From Stieleria marina (GTDB taxonomy: Bacteria > Planctomycetota > Planctomycetia > Pirellulales > Pirellulaceae), in assembly GCA_007741555.1 (NCBI GenBank), contig CP036526.1:1178001-1242000 (forward strand): 64,000 nucleotides of DNA, written 5' to 3'. The notes beneath the pieces are model-generated. The model saw only the letters and a program-made list of their open reading frames with translations. It was not told where the DNA came from and ran no database searches. The position numbers and the translations under genes are program-made. Below, one piece after another: positions 28,819 to 37,741 of the stretch. Each line of letters opens with the position of its first letter. The first letter of the stretch is position 1.

Positions 28819-29808
28819 GTGAGTTCTATAACTTGTCTCGTTACCGGCGGAGCCGGATTCATTGGGTCGCACCTCACGGAGCGTCTGTTGGAACAAGGTC
28901 ACCGAGTGATTGTGGTGGACGATCTTTCGACGGGACGAAAAGAGAATCTCGATGGAGTGATTAGTGATCCGAATTTGGAATTCATCGAAGGCTCTGTCGA
29001 GGAAAAATCGCTGGTTCACGAACTAGTCGATCGCGCTGATCGTGTTTATCACTTGGCCGCCGCGGTGGGTGTGGCTTTGATCGCCAAGCATCCCATCGAA
29101 ACCATCGAACGCAATGTCTATCCGACTCAGCTGATTTTGAATCGGCTGGGCGAACGAGCCGAGCGCGGCGATTTGGTCCCCTGTTTCATCGCCAGCACGA
29201 GCGAGGTCTACGGCAAGAACCCCAAGGAGATTTGGGAGGAAGAAGACGATCTTGTCTTTGGCGCCACGACCAAACCGCGGTGGAGTTACGGCGTGTCCAA
29301 GGCCATCGACGAATTCTTGGCACTGGCGTTTTACAAAGAGAAAAAACTACCGGCTGTCGTGGGGCGATTCTTCAACGTCGTCGGTCCTCGTCAGACAGGT
29401 GCGTACGGAATGGTGTTGCCGCGATTCGTCGAAGCGGCCATGGGGGGTGGTGAAATTACGGTGCATGATGACGGCCACCAAGTGCGTTGTTTTGCGCACG
29501 TCGATGACGTGGTCGACGCTGTGATGCGATTGGTTGATAAATCGGATGCTGCGGGGCGTGTCTACAACATTGGGAGTGACAAACCCGTTTCGATTCTGGA
29601 GCTTGCTGAAAAGGTGATCGCCCGCGTGAACCCCGACGCGACCATCAAATTTCAAACGTATGCGGACGCGTACGACGAATCATTTGAGGATATTCGTCGA
29701 CGGGTGCCTTGCCTGGACCGAATCGCAGCTACCATCGGCTGGACGCCAACAAGCGATCTTGATGCGATCATTGACGCCGTCGAAAAACACAATCGCGCGG
29801 CGATCTAA
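28819..29808 (+). CDS. NAD-dependent sugar-nucleotide epimerase/dehydratase (extended SDR)
   Basis: A GTG start gives 329 residues. The Rossmann NAD site is TGGAGFIGSHL (about residues 9-19), with DDLSTG after strand 2. The catalytic triad is visible as the Ser in ASTSEVYG and Tyr/Lys in YGVSK (about 156-160). RFFNVVGPRQTGAYGMVLP, and R in HQVRCFAHVDD, match the substrate-binding parts of UDP-glucuronate decarboxylase and UDP-glucose 4-epimerase relatives. The enzyme makes a nucleotide sugar for surface polysaccharide or lipopolysaccharide. Exact substrate cannot be assigned. No sugar-pathway gene is directly adjacent; kdsB lies 10 kb away. Confidence 0.93.
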   Translation: MSSITCLVTGGAGFIGSHLTERLLEQGHRVIVVDDLSTGRKENLDGVISDPNLEFIEGSVEEKSLVHELVDRADRVYHLAAAVGVALIAKHPIETIERNVYPTQLILNRLGERAERGDLVPCFIASTSEVYGKNPKEIWEEEDDLVFGATTKPRWSYGVSKAIDEFLALAFYKEKKLPAVVGRFFNVVGPRQTGAYGMVLPRFVEAAMGGGEITVHDDGHQVRCFAHVDDVVDAVMRLVDKSDAAGRVYNIGSDKPVSILELAEKVIARVNPDATIKFQTYADAYDESFEDIRRRVPCLDRIAATIGWTPTSDLDAIIDAVEKHNRAAI

Positions 29809-30116
29809 CGCAGCGTCTCGCCCGGCGCAGTTTCGGGGGTAGCCGCTCATTGGTCGCGATCCCTTCACGCACGATCTAGCTGTCTGAAGGATCTCCGGTG
29901 GCGACCACACTGAATTTCAGCTTCACCATGATCTACGGATTGGCCAACGCCAGGGATCCATTGTGTTGTTGGAAAGGTTGATCGATTGTAGCTATCCAGT
30001 TTGAATCGTGGCACTATCATGTGGGTTGAAGACCACGGAATCAGACGCGGCCGCGGAACTTGTTGTTTTGTCCGTCGAGCTGTGGAGGGTCCTATCGAGA
30101 AAAGTTGAGATCAATT
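29809..30116. other. intergenic region, nothing recognised
   Basis: About 310 bases lie between the epimerase gene and the small basic/acidic protein gene. No coding frame, clear terminator or promoter was recognised. Confidence 0.4.
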
Positions 30117-30614
30117 TTGGCCAAGAAAAAGCGCATCCCGCATAAATTCCTTCCCTGGATCGACGCTCGCAAGCGATTCAAGCTCTCCGATGCGCACATT
30201 CAGATGGCACGCGAATTGGGGCTCAGTCCCAAGCGGTTTAGTCGTTATGCGGATCGGACCAAAGAGCCTTGGAAGCTGCCATTGTCGGAGTTCATCGAAT
30301 CGCTGTACGTGAAGCAGTTTGGTAAAGAGCGTCCCGACGAAGTCCATAAAATGGAAGATATTGCGGCAGCTCACGTAGAAAAACGCGCTGCACGAAAAGC
30401 GGAAAACCTGCTGGAAAAGAATAACCAGGCTGCAGAAGAAGAGCCTGCGAGCACCGAAACGGTGAGTGAAGAGACCAGCACTTCTGAAGCCGACATCAAA
30501 ACCGAAGCCAGTGAAACGGACGCCAGTGCGGCAGGGACCGAAGTCCCTGAATCGAACGCCGCAGAGGCTGCGGCAGCAGTGAACTCGAGCCAGGATCAAG
30601 CTGCATCAGAATGA
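30117..30614 (+). CDS. conserved hypothetical protein with basic head and acidic tail
   Basis: The TTG at 30117 gives 165 residues beginning LAKKKRIPHKFLPWIDAR, which fits a conserved family start better than the longer frame from 30060. The first 75 residues are basic and predicted helical (KLSDAHIQMARELGLSPKRF, EPWKLPLSEFIESLYVKQFG). This is a pattern I recall from uncharacterised small proteins in many bacteria. The remaining 90 residues are Glu/Ala/Thr/Ser-rich and probably disordered. The basic helical head could bind nucleic acid. No function is known to me. Confidence 0.75.
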   Translation: MAKKKRIPHKFLPWIDARKRFKLSDAHIQMARELGLSPKRFSRYADRTKEPWKLPLSEFIESLYVKQFGKERPDEVHKMEDIAAAHVEKRAARKAENLLEKNNQAAEEEPASTETVSEETSTSEADIKTEASETDASAAGTEVPESNAAEAAAAVNSSQDQAASE

Positions 30615-30727
30615 TGAGAGTTTTGGGAACAGCGTAAGTTCGGTTTTTTGCTGCCGGAGCATCGTGGATCTGCGACAATACTCTGTCTGGAAGACTGGCT
30701 AGTGTTGTCCTCTCATTGGATCCATCG

Positions 30728-31888
30728 ATGAGTAGTTGTTTCATTGAATCTCTGTGTGTGCGAACTGTTGTCTTTTCGCTGTTCCTGTTCAGCACGCTTC
30801 CGGATTGTTTCGCTAGTGATCCGACGGCAGCGTCTCAACAACCTCGTGATCCCCTGGCGATCGAGTTGTTGCAGATGGATTTGGATGCCGCCAAGTCCAT
30901 CCTGAATCGTCACGACCTGGATGATAATGATTCGATTAGCAAAACCGAACTAGAGCGACTGGGCTGGGAGTACGACCAGCTTGAGCGTTTTGACCTGAAT
31001 CGTAGCGGCGACCTGCAGTACATCGAAATTGCAATGAAGCTGGGCGATAAGCGGATTGATGACGGAATTGTGCAGATGGATGACACGCTGGCTCGGCGGT
31101 ACACAGCACAGTACGACGCAAATCGCGATGGCAAACTGAGTCTGGACGAACTGCAGAAAAATACGTTTACCGATCAGTTGGCTGCATTTGATCGCGATAA
31201 TGACGGGGAATTGAGCTCCCAGGAACTGATCCTTGGCCTGGCGTTTGAAAGACGATTTCGCGATGAGTTGGGCATCAAGGGTTGTGATCAGGGCGGCGCG
31301 ATGAAATTGATCAATCGCGGCGATCAGAATGGAGACAAGCGGATCGACGCTGATGAACTGCAGGCGGCCGGACTGGCGGACAAGGTCATGAAGTTTGATC
31401 GAAACGACGATGCAGAGCTGTCCGTTTCCGAGCTAGCGGAGTGTTTGGCTTCGCGGCGTAAAGACTTGGGCCTGACTCCATCGGATCAACTTCGTGCGCG
31501 AGCCATGCTGCGTCAGTTCGATTCGGATCGAGACGGGGCGATTGTCGCTGCGGAACTGCCGGCTTCGATCCTGCAGTCTCCCATTGGCCAAGCTGATAGC
31601 AGCGGCGACGGGAAGATATCCGAGCGAGAACTGGAGCGTCATTTCGGCAAGGTTCGAAGGGAGCTCGGATTTGATGACGATGATGCAGGCCGCGCTCGCA
31701 TCCTGATTCAGCGCAACGACGTTGATGGAAACCAGCGACTCTCTAAGTCGGAAATGACTAGCAGCGGAGCGGACCGAAACAGTCCGCTGTCACCGACCAA
31801 GTTGGTTGGAATGGACGACAACAAAGACGGCGAAATCGAATGGCGTGAATTAGCAAGGGCACTGAGTTCGGCCAAACGGAGTCAGTGA
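30728..31888 (+). CDS. exported multi-EF-hand protein
   Basis: The ATG at 30728 (386 residues) is chosen over the TTG at 30716 because it immediately precedes a signal peptide (TVVFSLFLFSTLPDCFAS). About ten EF-hand loops follow, each starting with Asp and ending with Glu at position 12, such as DANRDGKLSLDE, DRDNDGELSSQE, DQNGDKRIDADE, DSDRDGAIVAAE, DSSGDGKISERE and DDNKDGEIEWRE. Several are complete and should bind calcium; a few, such as DVDGNQRLSKSE, are close to consensus. The protein is probably periplasmic or secreted and may be a calcium-dependent structural or regulatory factor. There is no second domain. Confidence 0.9.
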   Translation: MSSCFIESLCVRTVVFSLFLFSTLPDCFASDPTAASQQPRDPLAIELLQMDLDAAKSILNRHDLDDNDSISKTELERLGWEYDQLERFDLNRSGDLQYIEIAMKLGDKRIDDGIVQMDDTLARRYTAQYDANRDGKLSLDELQKNTFTDQLAAFDRDNDGELSSQELILGLAFERRFRDELGIKGCDQGGAMKLINRGDQNGDKRIDADELQAAGLADKVMKFDRNDDAELSVSELAECLASRRKDLGLTPSDQLRARAMLRQFDSDRDGAIVAAELPASILQSPIGQADSSGDGKISERELERHFGKVRRELGFDDDDAGRARILIQRNDVDGNQRLSKSEMTSSGADRNSPLSPTKLVGMDDNKDGEIEWRELARALSSAKRSQ

Positions 31889-32344
31889 CCGTCAGTTCAG
31901 TAAGTGAAAAAGTTGCGCGCCTGGGCGATCGAAGTCTGCCTTGTGGACTTGCATGAAAATTCGACTTTATGCGATTAGCCCCTTGCGGACTGCGTCGTAG
32001 AATATACCTTGTTGACAACGATTCGCATTAACAGTGTGCTCGTTCAGCGAAGCAAGCAATCGGCCCCGGGACATGGTTCCCCTTTCTTTCGGCCTCATAG
32101 CCAGCCACGCTCAGCCGCGACTTTTCTTCGGAAGTTAGCTGTGTATTGGGTGGGAATTCTTCCAGGTAAGAGCTTCACTTGCCCCCAATTCACTTTGTGG
32201 ACTTTCGTAGCGCTGCGGCAAAGTAGCTACAGATTTCGCGAAGCAAGCGACGGTTCGACAGTTTGTCGGTGCCTTTAGCCAGCCACGCAATGGACGGAAA
32301 CGATCGTGAGTTTCCGATTACGTGACCCTAGAGGAGGACTACGA
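31889..32344 (+). other. 456-base leader region with repeated motifs upstream of a DUF1559 gene
   Basis: Two short sequences each occur twice. GCGAAGCAAGC starts near 32047 (as GCGAAGCAAGCAA) and 32238, and TAGCCAGCCACGC starts at 32098 and 32276. The two paired modules are thus about 180-190 bases apart, each with an internal variable part. A hairpin at 32295-32316 follows. This looks like a duplicated leader element or tandem structured RNA ahead of the gene starting at 32345. No known riboswitch consensus was matched. Confidence 0.4.
32295..32316 (+). promoter_or_regulatory. leader hairpin before DUF1559 gene
   Basis: CGGAAAC (32295-32301) and GTTTCCG (32310-32316) form a perfect 7-bp stem with an 8-base loop, 28 bases before the start codon and 14 bases before a strong GAGGAGG ribosome binding site. 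It may tune translation of the gene. Confidence 0.4.
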
Positions 32345-33373
32345 ATGTTGTTTTACAAATTTGCATGCACTGACAGAGCGTCTCAGTCATCGCACCGCCG
32401 CGGATTTACGTTGGTGGAATTGCTGGTCGTGATCGCGATCATTGGAATCTTGGTCGGTTTGCTTTTGCCAGCTGTTCAATCGGCAAGAGAAGCCGCCCGT
32501 CGGATGAGCTGTTCCAACAATCAGAAGCAATGCGCGTTGGCATTACAAAACTACCACTCGACGTTCAAGCGATTTCCGGGCATCGGAACACAGTCGGAGT
32601 CGGCGTTTTCGGTGCTCGCGCAAATCCTGCCCTACGCAGAAAATTCGCAGCTGACAAACCTGATCGACTTCGAGAGTCCGATCTACCACGGCGGCTACTT
32701 TTCGCGTTCGATTCACCCGAACAACGAAAAAGCAGCCGGCACACTGGTGCCAATGTTTCGTTGTCCTAGTGATCCGCAAGACGACCGTTTTAGCGAATTT
32801 GATTGTGATGCCAGCGCGGGACAGTTCTATCGAGGTACGAACATGACCGTGTCGACGGGTTCGGGGCGTGACGATGCTTGGGACATGCGTAGCAAGACGG
32901 ACGGTCTGTTCTACTACGGTTCTCGTTCACGGTTTCGAGACATTCTGGACGGCACCAGCCACACCGTCGTGATGGCGGAAACTCTGCTGGGCGACGGCGC
33001 AACCCACACGACTCGGCCTGTGCGAGATGATGCGGCCGTTGCTTGGGTCGGGCACGGAGCAGCGACTAACCCGAATGTCGAATCACTGACTGAGGGCCCC
33101 GTTTGGGGTTGGTATGGATACCGCGGTTACGCCTGGATATCGGGTAAATCCTATTCCAGCACGTTCAATACCTATCTGCCGCCCAACCCCAAGCACCCCG
33201 ATGTTTGCCAGCTTGCTTACGGTTGGTTTTCGTCACGCAGCCACCACAGCGGCGGCGTGAATGTGGCGTTGGCTGATGGCAGTGTTCGCTTTGTTACCGA
33301 GTCTGTGAACTTGGATTTATGGCAACGCGCCGGAGCGATCGCGGATCTCGAAGTCGCTGATGGAGAGCTGTAA
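32345..33373 (+). CDS. DUF1559 prepilin-like protein
   Basis: The start is fixed by GAGGAGG at 32331-32337, eight bases before the ATG at 32345; this gives 342 residues. After a basic leader comes the type IV prepilin signature RRGFTLVELLVVIAIIGILV, with Glu at +5 and cleavage before Phe. The DUF1559 hallmark LLPAVQSAREAARRMSC and HNYHST-like segment (NYHSTFKRFPG) follow. The C-terminal domain ends with the conserved HSGGVNVALADGSVRFV. Such proteins are abundant in Planctomycetes and thought to be pseudopilins of a type II secretion-like assembly; their cargo is unknown. The stop overlaps the next start by one base (TAATG). Confidence 0.95.
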   Translation: MLFYKFACTDRASQSSHRRGFTLVELLVVIAIIGILVGLLLPAVQSAREAARRMSCSNNQKQCALALQNYHSTFKRFPGIGTQSESAFSVLAQILPYAENSQLTNLIDFESPIYHGGYFSRSIHPNNEKAAGTLVPMFRCPSDPQDDRFSEFDCDASAGQFYRGTNMTVSTGSGRDDAWDMRSKTDGLFYYGSRSRFRDILDGTSHTVVMAETLLGDGATHTTRPVRDDAAVAWVGHGAATNPNVESLTEGPVWGWYGYRGYAWISGKSYSSTFNTYLPPNPKHPDVCQLAYGWFSSRSHHSGGVNVALADGSVRFVTESVNLDLWQRAGAIADLEVADGEL

Positions 33374-33876
33374 TGCGGGAGAAAAACAAGAAGCAATCTG
33401 CAGGGGCTGGCCGCTCTGCAGTTGCCATGGCTGTTGGGCTTTTGCTGGCGGGATTGTTAAGCGGATGTGGTTCGGCGGAAGGTCCCCAGGTACAGCGCGT
33501 TGCCGTCCACGGCAAAGTAACGCTTGACGGAAAGCCACTCCAAGCAGCCGCGATCGTCTTTCATCAGGAGCAGACATCCGATGACGGATCAGCGATGGTA
33601 ACGCACGGGATGGTCCAGGATGGGGCCTACCGAATCGATGTCCAAAACGGTCCAGCGGTTGGACTCGCTCGCGTCGAATTCCGCCCCAAGCCTCTCAGTC
33701 GTGAAGAAGTGGAAGCTGCGATGGATGAATCCATGAAAGGAAGTCGTCGGCGTGTTCGACCAAGCACCGTTGTCGACATTCCGCAAAAGTACAGTGCGAA
33801 GGCGACTCAACTGCGTGTTCAGCTGGCCGACGGCACCGAGAATCAACAGGACTTTCAATTGGATTCCAAGCGATGA
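33373..33876 (+). CDS. planctomycete lipoprotein with carboxypeptidase-regulatory-like domain
   Basis: This 167-residue protein has a lipoprotein signal ending in the lipobox LLSGC near residue 32. The mature part starts VAVHGKVTLDGKPLQAAAIV, the first strands of the small beta-sandwich common in planctomycete lipoproteins and related to carboxypeptidase regulatory and transthyretin-like domains. GAYRIDVQNGPAVGLARVEF continues this fold. A basic segment and a short tail follow. It is translationally coupled to the upstream DUF1559 gene and overlaps the downstream propeller gene by four bases, so the three act together. It probably sits on the outer-membrane or cytoplasmic-membrane surface as an assembly partner. 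Confidence 0.88.
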   Translation: MREKNKKQSAGAGRSAVAMAVGLLLAGLLSGCGSAEGPQVQRVAVHGKVTLDGKPLQAAAIVFHQEQTSDDGSAMVTHGMVQDGAYRIDVQNGPAVGLARVEFRPKPLSREEVEAAMDESMKGSRRRVRPSTVVDIPQKYSAKATQLRVQLADGTENQQDFQLDSKR

Positions 33877-35231
33877 ACATCAGTCAGAAAAAGTTGGCGC
33901 GCCGGCGTGGTGTTTCTCTGCGCGATCCAAGGCGATTGTGCAGCGTATCGCTGTTGGCGTTGTGCATTGCTGTTTGCGGGCAGGCTAACGTTCGCGGCCA
34001 GGAGACGGTGGCTAGTTGGTCTGCGTTTCAGAACGGTGGTCATCTGGAGGTTTCGTTGGATGCTCTGGCAACTCGGTGGTCTCCAGACAAAAACATTGCC
34101 TGGATATCGCCCATCGAGGGCTATGGTCAATCGACACCGGTCATCGCCGACGGGCAAATTTATGTCACTTCGGTAAGCGGTGCTGAGCGGCAAAAGTACC
34201 ACTTGGCTGCTTTCGGTCTAAGCGATGGCGAAAAGATCTGGCAGCGTGATTTCGATAATCCAACCGTCGCCAAGAACACTCCGATGACCAGCCGAGCGGC
34301 ACCGTCACCGATAGCGGACTCGGGCGGGTGCATTGCGTTCTTTGAAGGGGGCGTGGTCGTCTCGTTGAACCAAGACGGCGAGATGAGATGGAGCCGCAAC
34401 TTGGTGGTCGACTACGGACCCATTGAAGCAAGGCACGGATTGTCTGCTTCGCTGGAGCAAGATGAGCAACGTGTGTTTGTCTGGATCGAACGCTCGGATT
34501 CGCCGTACCTGTTGGCTCTGGACAAAACGAGCGGGGAGAATTTGTGGAAGGTTGACGGGTTGGGTTCGACCAGTTGGTCTTCGCCCCGATTGATTCCCAC
34601 TTCGCAGGGCGACCATTTGGTTTGCAGTGCCAGCGGCAAGATTGTTGGCATCGAACCGAAAACCGGTCGTCGGCTCTGGGAATTCACGGACATTGCTGCG
34701 AACACGTCCTGTACGCCGGTCCCAGCTGGCTTGGGCCGCTTTTTGATCGGAGCTTCGGACGGTCGCGGCGAAGAGGCAAGCGGAGCAGGCGCCAGGCACA
34801 ATGGCGTTGTCGAAATCAAGCACGATGGCGAAAAATACTCGGCGTCCTATCGGTGGAATGCCCAGAAAGCGACCAGCAGTTTTGGGAGCCCGATTGTCGC
34901 GTTGGATGCGGCCTGGATCGTCAACCGAACCGGAGTTCTCTATCAGTTGGATCTGGAAACTGGCAAGCGGCTAGCCATCAATCGGACGAGTGCCGGCGGC
35001 ATCTGGGCGACGCCCTTGGTCGCCGGGAAGCACCTGTACCTTTTTGGTTCCAAAGGGACAACAGCCGTGATTTCGCTCGAAGACGGCAAGGAGGTTACGG
35101 CCAATCGGCTCTGGGATTCCGGCAACGGAGATTCGGCATCGGGCGGAGTACTTTACGCGGCTGCGGCAGTTGGGCCGTATCTGATTTTACGTCGTGGCGA
35201 TCGGCTTTACGCCGTAAAAAACTTGCCTTGA
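33873..35231 (+). CDS. exported PQQ-like beta-propeller protein
   Basis: This 452-residue protein has a signal segment (LCSVSLLALCIAVCGQ, about residues 22-37). The rest is a WD40/PQQ-type beta-propeller. Repeats such as YGQSTPVIADGQIYVTS, LLALDKTSGENLWKVDG, IVGIEPKTGRRLWEF and AVISLEDGKEVTANRLW each carry the Gly-x-x-x-Trp pattern of the PQQ/BamB family. Key PQQ-dehydrogenase catalytic residues were not seen, so it is probably a binding or scaffold propeller. The gene overlaps the lipoprotein by four bases (ATGA). The next gene begins 87 bases later on the same strand and also encodes a propeller. Confidence 0.9.
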   Translation: MNISQKKLARRRGVSLRDPRRLCSVSLLALCIAVCGQANVRGQETVASWSAFQNGGHLEVSLDALATRWSPDKNIAWISPIEGYGQSTPVIADGQIYVTSVSGAERQKYHLAAFGLSDGEKIWQRDFDNPTVAKNTPMTSRAAPSPIADSGGCIAFFEGGVVVSLNQDGEMRWSRNLVVDYGPIEARHGLSASLEQDEQRVFVWIERSDSPYLLALDKTSGENLWKVDGLGSTSWSSPRLIPTSQGDHLVCSASGKIVGIEPKTGRRLWEFTDIAANTSCTPVPAGLGRFLIGASDGRGEEASGAGARHNGVVEIKHDGEKYSASYRWNAQKATSSFGSPIVALDAAWIVNRTGVLYQLDLETGKRLAINRTSAGGIWATPLVAGKHLYLFGSKGTTAVISLEDGKEVTANRLWDSGNGDSASGGVLYAAAAVGPYLILRRGDRLYAVKNLP

Positions 35232-35318
35232 TTCAAACCTCCATTCACGACACCCATGCGGCGACGTCGCCTGTGACCTCGCCTTTTCATATTACTTAAC
35301 CTCTCGAGAGACTTTCCA

Positions 35319-37031
35319 ATGCGATGCTTCGTAAACCGGATGTTGTCCGTTTGTTCTCTGTTCCTGATTGCGACGCCCGTCATCGCTCATTTTCCGTGGA
35401 TGGCGATCGGCGAAGACGGCAAGGCTTTGTACTATTTCGGTGAAACACCTGCCGATCGAACTTACAAACTTCCGCCGAGCATTTTGAAAGCGAAGGCGAA
35501 CTGCATTACCGACAAAGGCGGCGTGAGTGCGCTAAGTCTGACGCCTCTTGAACAGAAGGATTTTGTCGGAATGCACTCCGAACAGTTAGTTCCCACGACG
35601 GCGATATTGACTTCGCAAGTGACCTACGGAGTCTATCACGGCACGCGATTGGAGTACTTTACTCAGCACTGCGGAGGCAAGTTACCGACGCGTTCGGAGG
35701 AGTCGGCCGAGCTTGCCAAGAAATTGGATTTGCACGCGGTGTTGACCGACACGGATTCGGGCGTCGATGTGGCTGTCGTTTGGAAAGGAAAGCCACTGGC
35801 CGATACCGACGTGACTTTGTACGGCCAAGAGGGGCACGAAGTCGGGAAGGTCAAGACGAACGAGAGCGGCAAAGTTTCCTTCACGGACGCACAGGTCGAA
35901 GAAGGCTTGAATGGAATCTTGGTCGGTCACACCGTCAGCGGGCAGACCGGCACGTTGGGCGACCAAACGTATGAGTCCGTTTCTCACTATCTAACCGCGA
36001 CGTTCGTCGACCCCGAAGACTTTGAAGCGAAGAAAGCCGACGCAGCAATGAAGCCCGCGTCCGACCCACAGTCGCCAAGCATTTTGGTAGATGCGGAACG
36101 GTTTCCAGCGATTCCCCAGGGAGTGACAAGCTTTGGTGCCGCTGTGACGGGTGATGCGTTGTTCGTTTACGGTGGTCACTCGGGCGGGGCTCATTCGTAT
36201 TACGCCGAGGCCCAGGGAAAGGAGCTTTGGAAGCTGGATCTGAAGAATCCGAAGTCGTGGAAATCGTTAGGCGAAGGGCCAGGGGCAAAGGGGCCGGGAC
36301 AGAAGGGGGCGGGACTGCAGGGGTTGGCGATGGTCACGCACGGTGGCAAGCTCTACCGGATTGGTGGATTCAATGCCAAAAATTCGGAGGGCGAAGACAA
36401 AGACCTTTGGTCGCAAGACTCGGTCGCCCGCTACGATCCAGCAACCAATCAATGGGAGTCGTTGCCGCCGCTTCCCGAACCAAGGTCTTCCTTCGACGCG
36501 GCGGTATTGGGCGACAAGATTTATGTTGTCGGAGGTTGGTCGATGCAAGGTGATTCGGATTCACAATGGCTGGATACGGCGCATGTTTTGGACTTGTCGG
36601 CACCTACTCTGAAATGGAAAGCGTTGGCAAAGCCACCGTTCGTCCGTCGGGCTTTGTCTGTCGCAGCGCACAACGGCAAGATCTATGCGATTGGCGGAAT
36701 GCAAAGCGAAGGTGGTCCGTCAAAGCGAACTGATGTCTACGATCCTCAGACGAACACGTGGTCGCAGGGCCCAGAGTTGATCGGCGAACCGATGGACGGT
36801 TTTGGCAGTTCGTCGTTTGCGACGGGCGGAAAACTGTACGCGACAACCTACAGTGGTTTTTTGCAGAGTCTGTCCGCAGACGGAAAGTCTTGGCAGAAGC
36901 TGGCAGAGTTAGATAGCGACCGTTTCTTCCATCGCTTGTTGCCGCTATCGTCGAACCAGCTTTTGGTCGTGGGCGGAGCCAGCATGTCCTCGGGCAAATT
37001 CGAGGAAGTCGAAGTGATCACGATCCCGTAG
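35319..37031 (+). CDS. exported DUF4198-like domain fused to a Kelch propeller
   Basis: The protein has 570 residues. A signal peptide (MLSVCSLFLIATPVIA) is cut before HFPWM, giving the N-terminal His typical of DUF4198 and of other metal-handling exported proteins. Residues 24-240 resemble DUF4198: HFPWMAIGEDGKALYYFGET and a VTLYGQEGHEVGKVKTNESG beta-sandwich segment. Residues 255-570 are a Kelch propeller of about six blades (LYRIGGFNAKN, IYVVGGWSMQG, IYAIGGMQSEG, LLVVGGASMS). DUF4198 proteins are linked to nickel or cobalt uptake and to copper in other bacteria. A metal-binding surface role is inferred. It closes the DUF1559-lipoprotein-propeller cluster. Confidence 0.88.
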   Translation: MRCFVNRMLSVCSLFLIATPVIAHFPWMAIGEDGKALYYFGETPADRTYKLPPSILKAKANCITDKGGVSALSLTPLEQKDFVGMHSEQLVPTTAILTSQVTYGVYHGTRLEYFTQHCGGKLPTRSEESAELAKKLDLHAVLTDTDSGVDVAVVWKGKPLADTDVTLYGQEGHEVGKVKTNESGKVSFTDAQVEEGLNGILVGHTVSGQTGTLGDQTYESVSHYLTATFVDPEDFEAKKADAAMKPASDPQSPSILVDAERFPAIPQGVTSFGAAVTGDALFVYGGHSGGAHSYYAEAQGKELWKLDLKNPKSWKSLGEGPGAKGPGQKGAGLQGLAMVTHGGKLYRIGGFNAKNSEGEDKDLWSQDSVARYDPATNQWESLPPLPEPRSSFDAAVLGDKIYVVGGWSMQGDSDSQWLDTAHVLDLSAPTLKWKALAKPPFVRRALSVAAHNGKIYAIGGMQSEGGPSKRTDVYDPQTNTWSQGPELIGEPMDGFGSSSFATGGKLYATTYSGFLQSLSADGKSWQKLAELDSDRFFHRLLPLSSNQLLVVGGASMSSGKFEEVEVITIP

Positions 37032-37123
37032 GCGAAAGCTGATGTGAAGCCGGTCTGAGAAGGCATCGCCAGTGCGATATGTCGATCGGGCGCTCTGTGT
37101 TGGAAACGCAGGGCGCTGGATTG

Positions 37124-37624
37124 TTAAGCCTTTACGCTGACGAATGCCATGCGGAGGGCGTGCAACGCTTCGCCTAGCATTTTGGTTTCGTCTTCGGTGG
37201 TGTTGCCTTTGGTTTTCTCGCCCAGCATCTCGATCGTATCGATGTAGTGCTTGGCGAATGGCTTGTTGATTTCGGGTTTGCCGGTCGCAGGGTTGGGCAT
37301 TTGCCCCAGACAAGCCATTGCCTGAGTGAACAACATCGACAGTAGGACTTCCAGCGACGCTGGTGGGGGAGATTGCGAAGGATCGCCAGCGGGCGGTTCG
37401 CTCTGCTCAGTGACTTCCGCATCCTTGTCAGCGGCTTTGTCCATGGGAACAAAGTCGTCCGTGGAATCTGACTTGGCGGAATCAGTCTGGGCCGAATCCG
37501 TTTGGGAGGAATCGGCTTTGGCTTGAGCGGCCTGCTCTTTTTCCTTAGCGACTTGTTCTTTCCAGTCAGTGTCCACGACGATCTTTTGGTCGTCGTCAGA
37601 TTGGGGTTTATCGGAATCAGTCAT
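37124..37624 (-). CDS. DUF1844 family protein
   Basis: This 166-residue protein begins with an acidic, Gln/Ala/Ser/Asp-rich region of about 85 residues with near-tandem QTDSAQTDSAKSDS repeats, probably disordered. The C-terminal 75 residues are the DUF1844 domain: LEVLLSMLFTQAMACLGQMP, KHYIDTIEMLGEKT, LHALRMAFV. DUF1844 is a small helical domain of unknown function found widely in bacteria. The gene begins 117 bases after pyrG on the same strand and may be the last gene of that transcript. Confidence 0.9.
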   Translation of the reverse strand: MTDSDKPQSDDDQKIVVDTDWKEQVAKEKEQAAQAKADSSQTDSAQTDSAKSDSTDDFVPMDKAADKDAEVTEQSEPPAGDPSQSPPPASLEVLLSMLFTQAMACLGQMPNPATGKPEINKPFAKHYIDTIEMLGEKTKGNTTEDETKMLGEALHALRMAFVSVKA

Positions 37625-37741
37625 GGTGCTGTCTATTGCTTGGTGGTTCCGGCAGTGCCAGACGGAATGCTGTTTGTAGAGAGGTTCAAGAGAGTTGGTA
37701 GAGTCACGATCGGATCGGTGACGTGTCTTTCGCGAAAACCA

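Noticed and set aside
32151-32202. Second cobalamin riboswitch upstream of the first DUF1559 gene
   Set aside because: GGGAATTC followed by AGGTAAGAGC and TGCCCCCAATTCACTTTG is only loosely similar; the GGTG loop and GCCACTGT box are not conserved.
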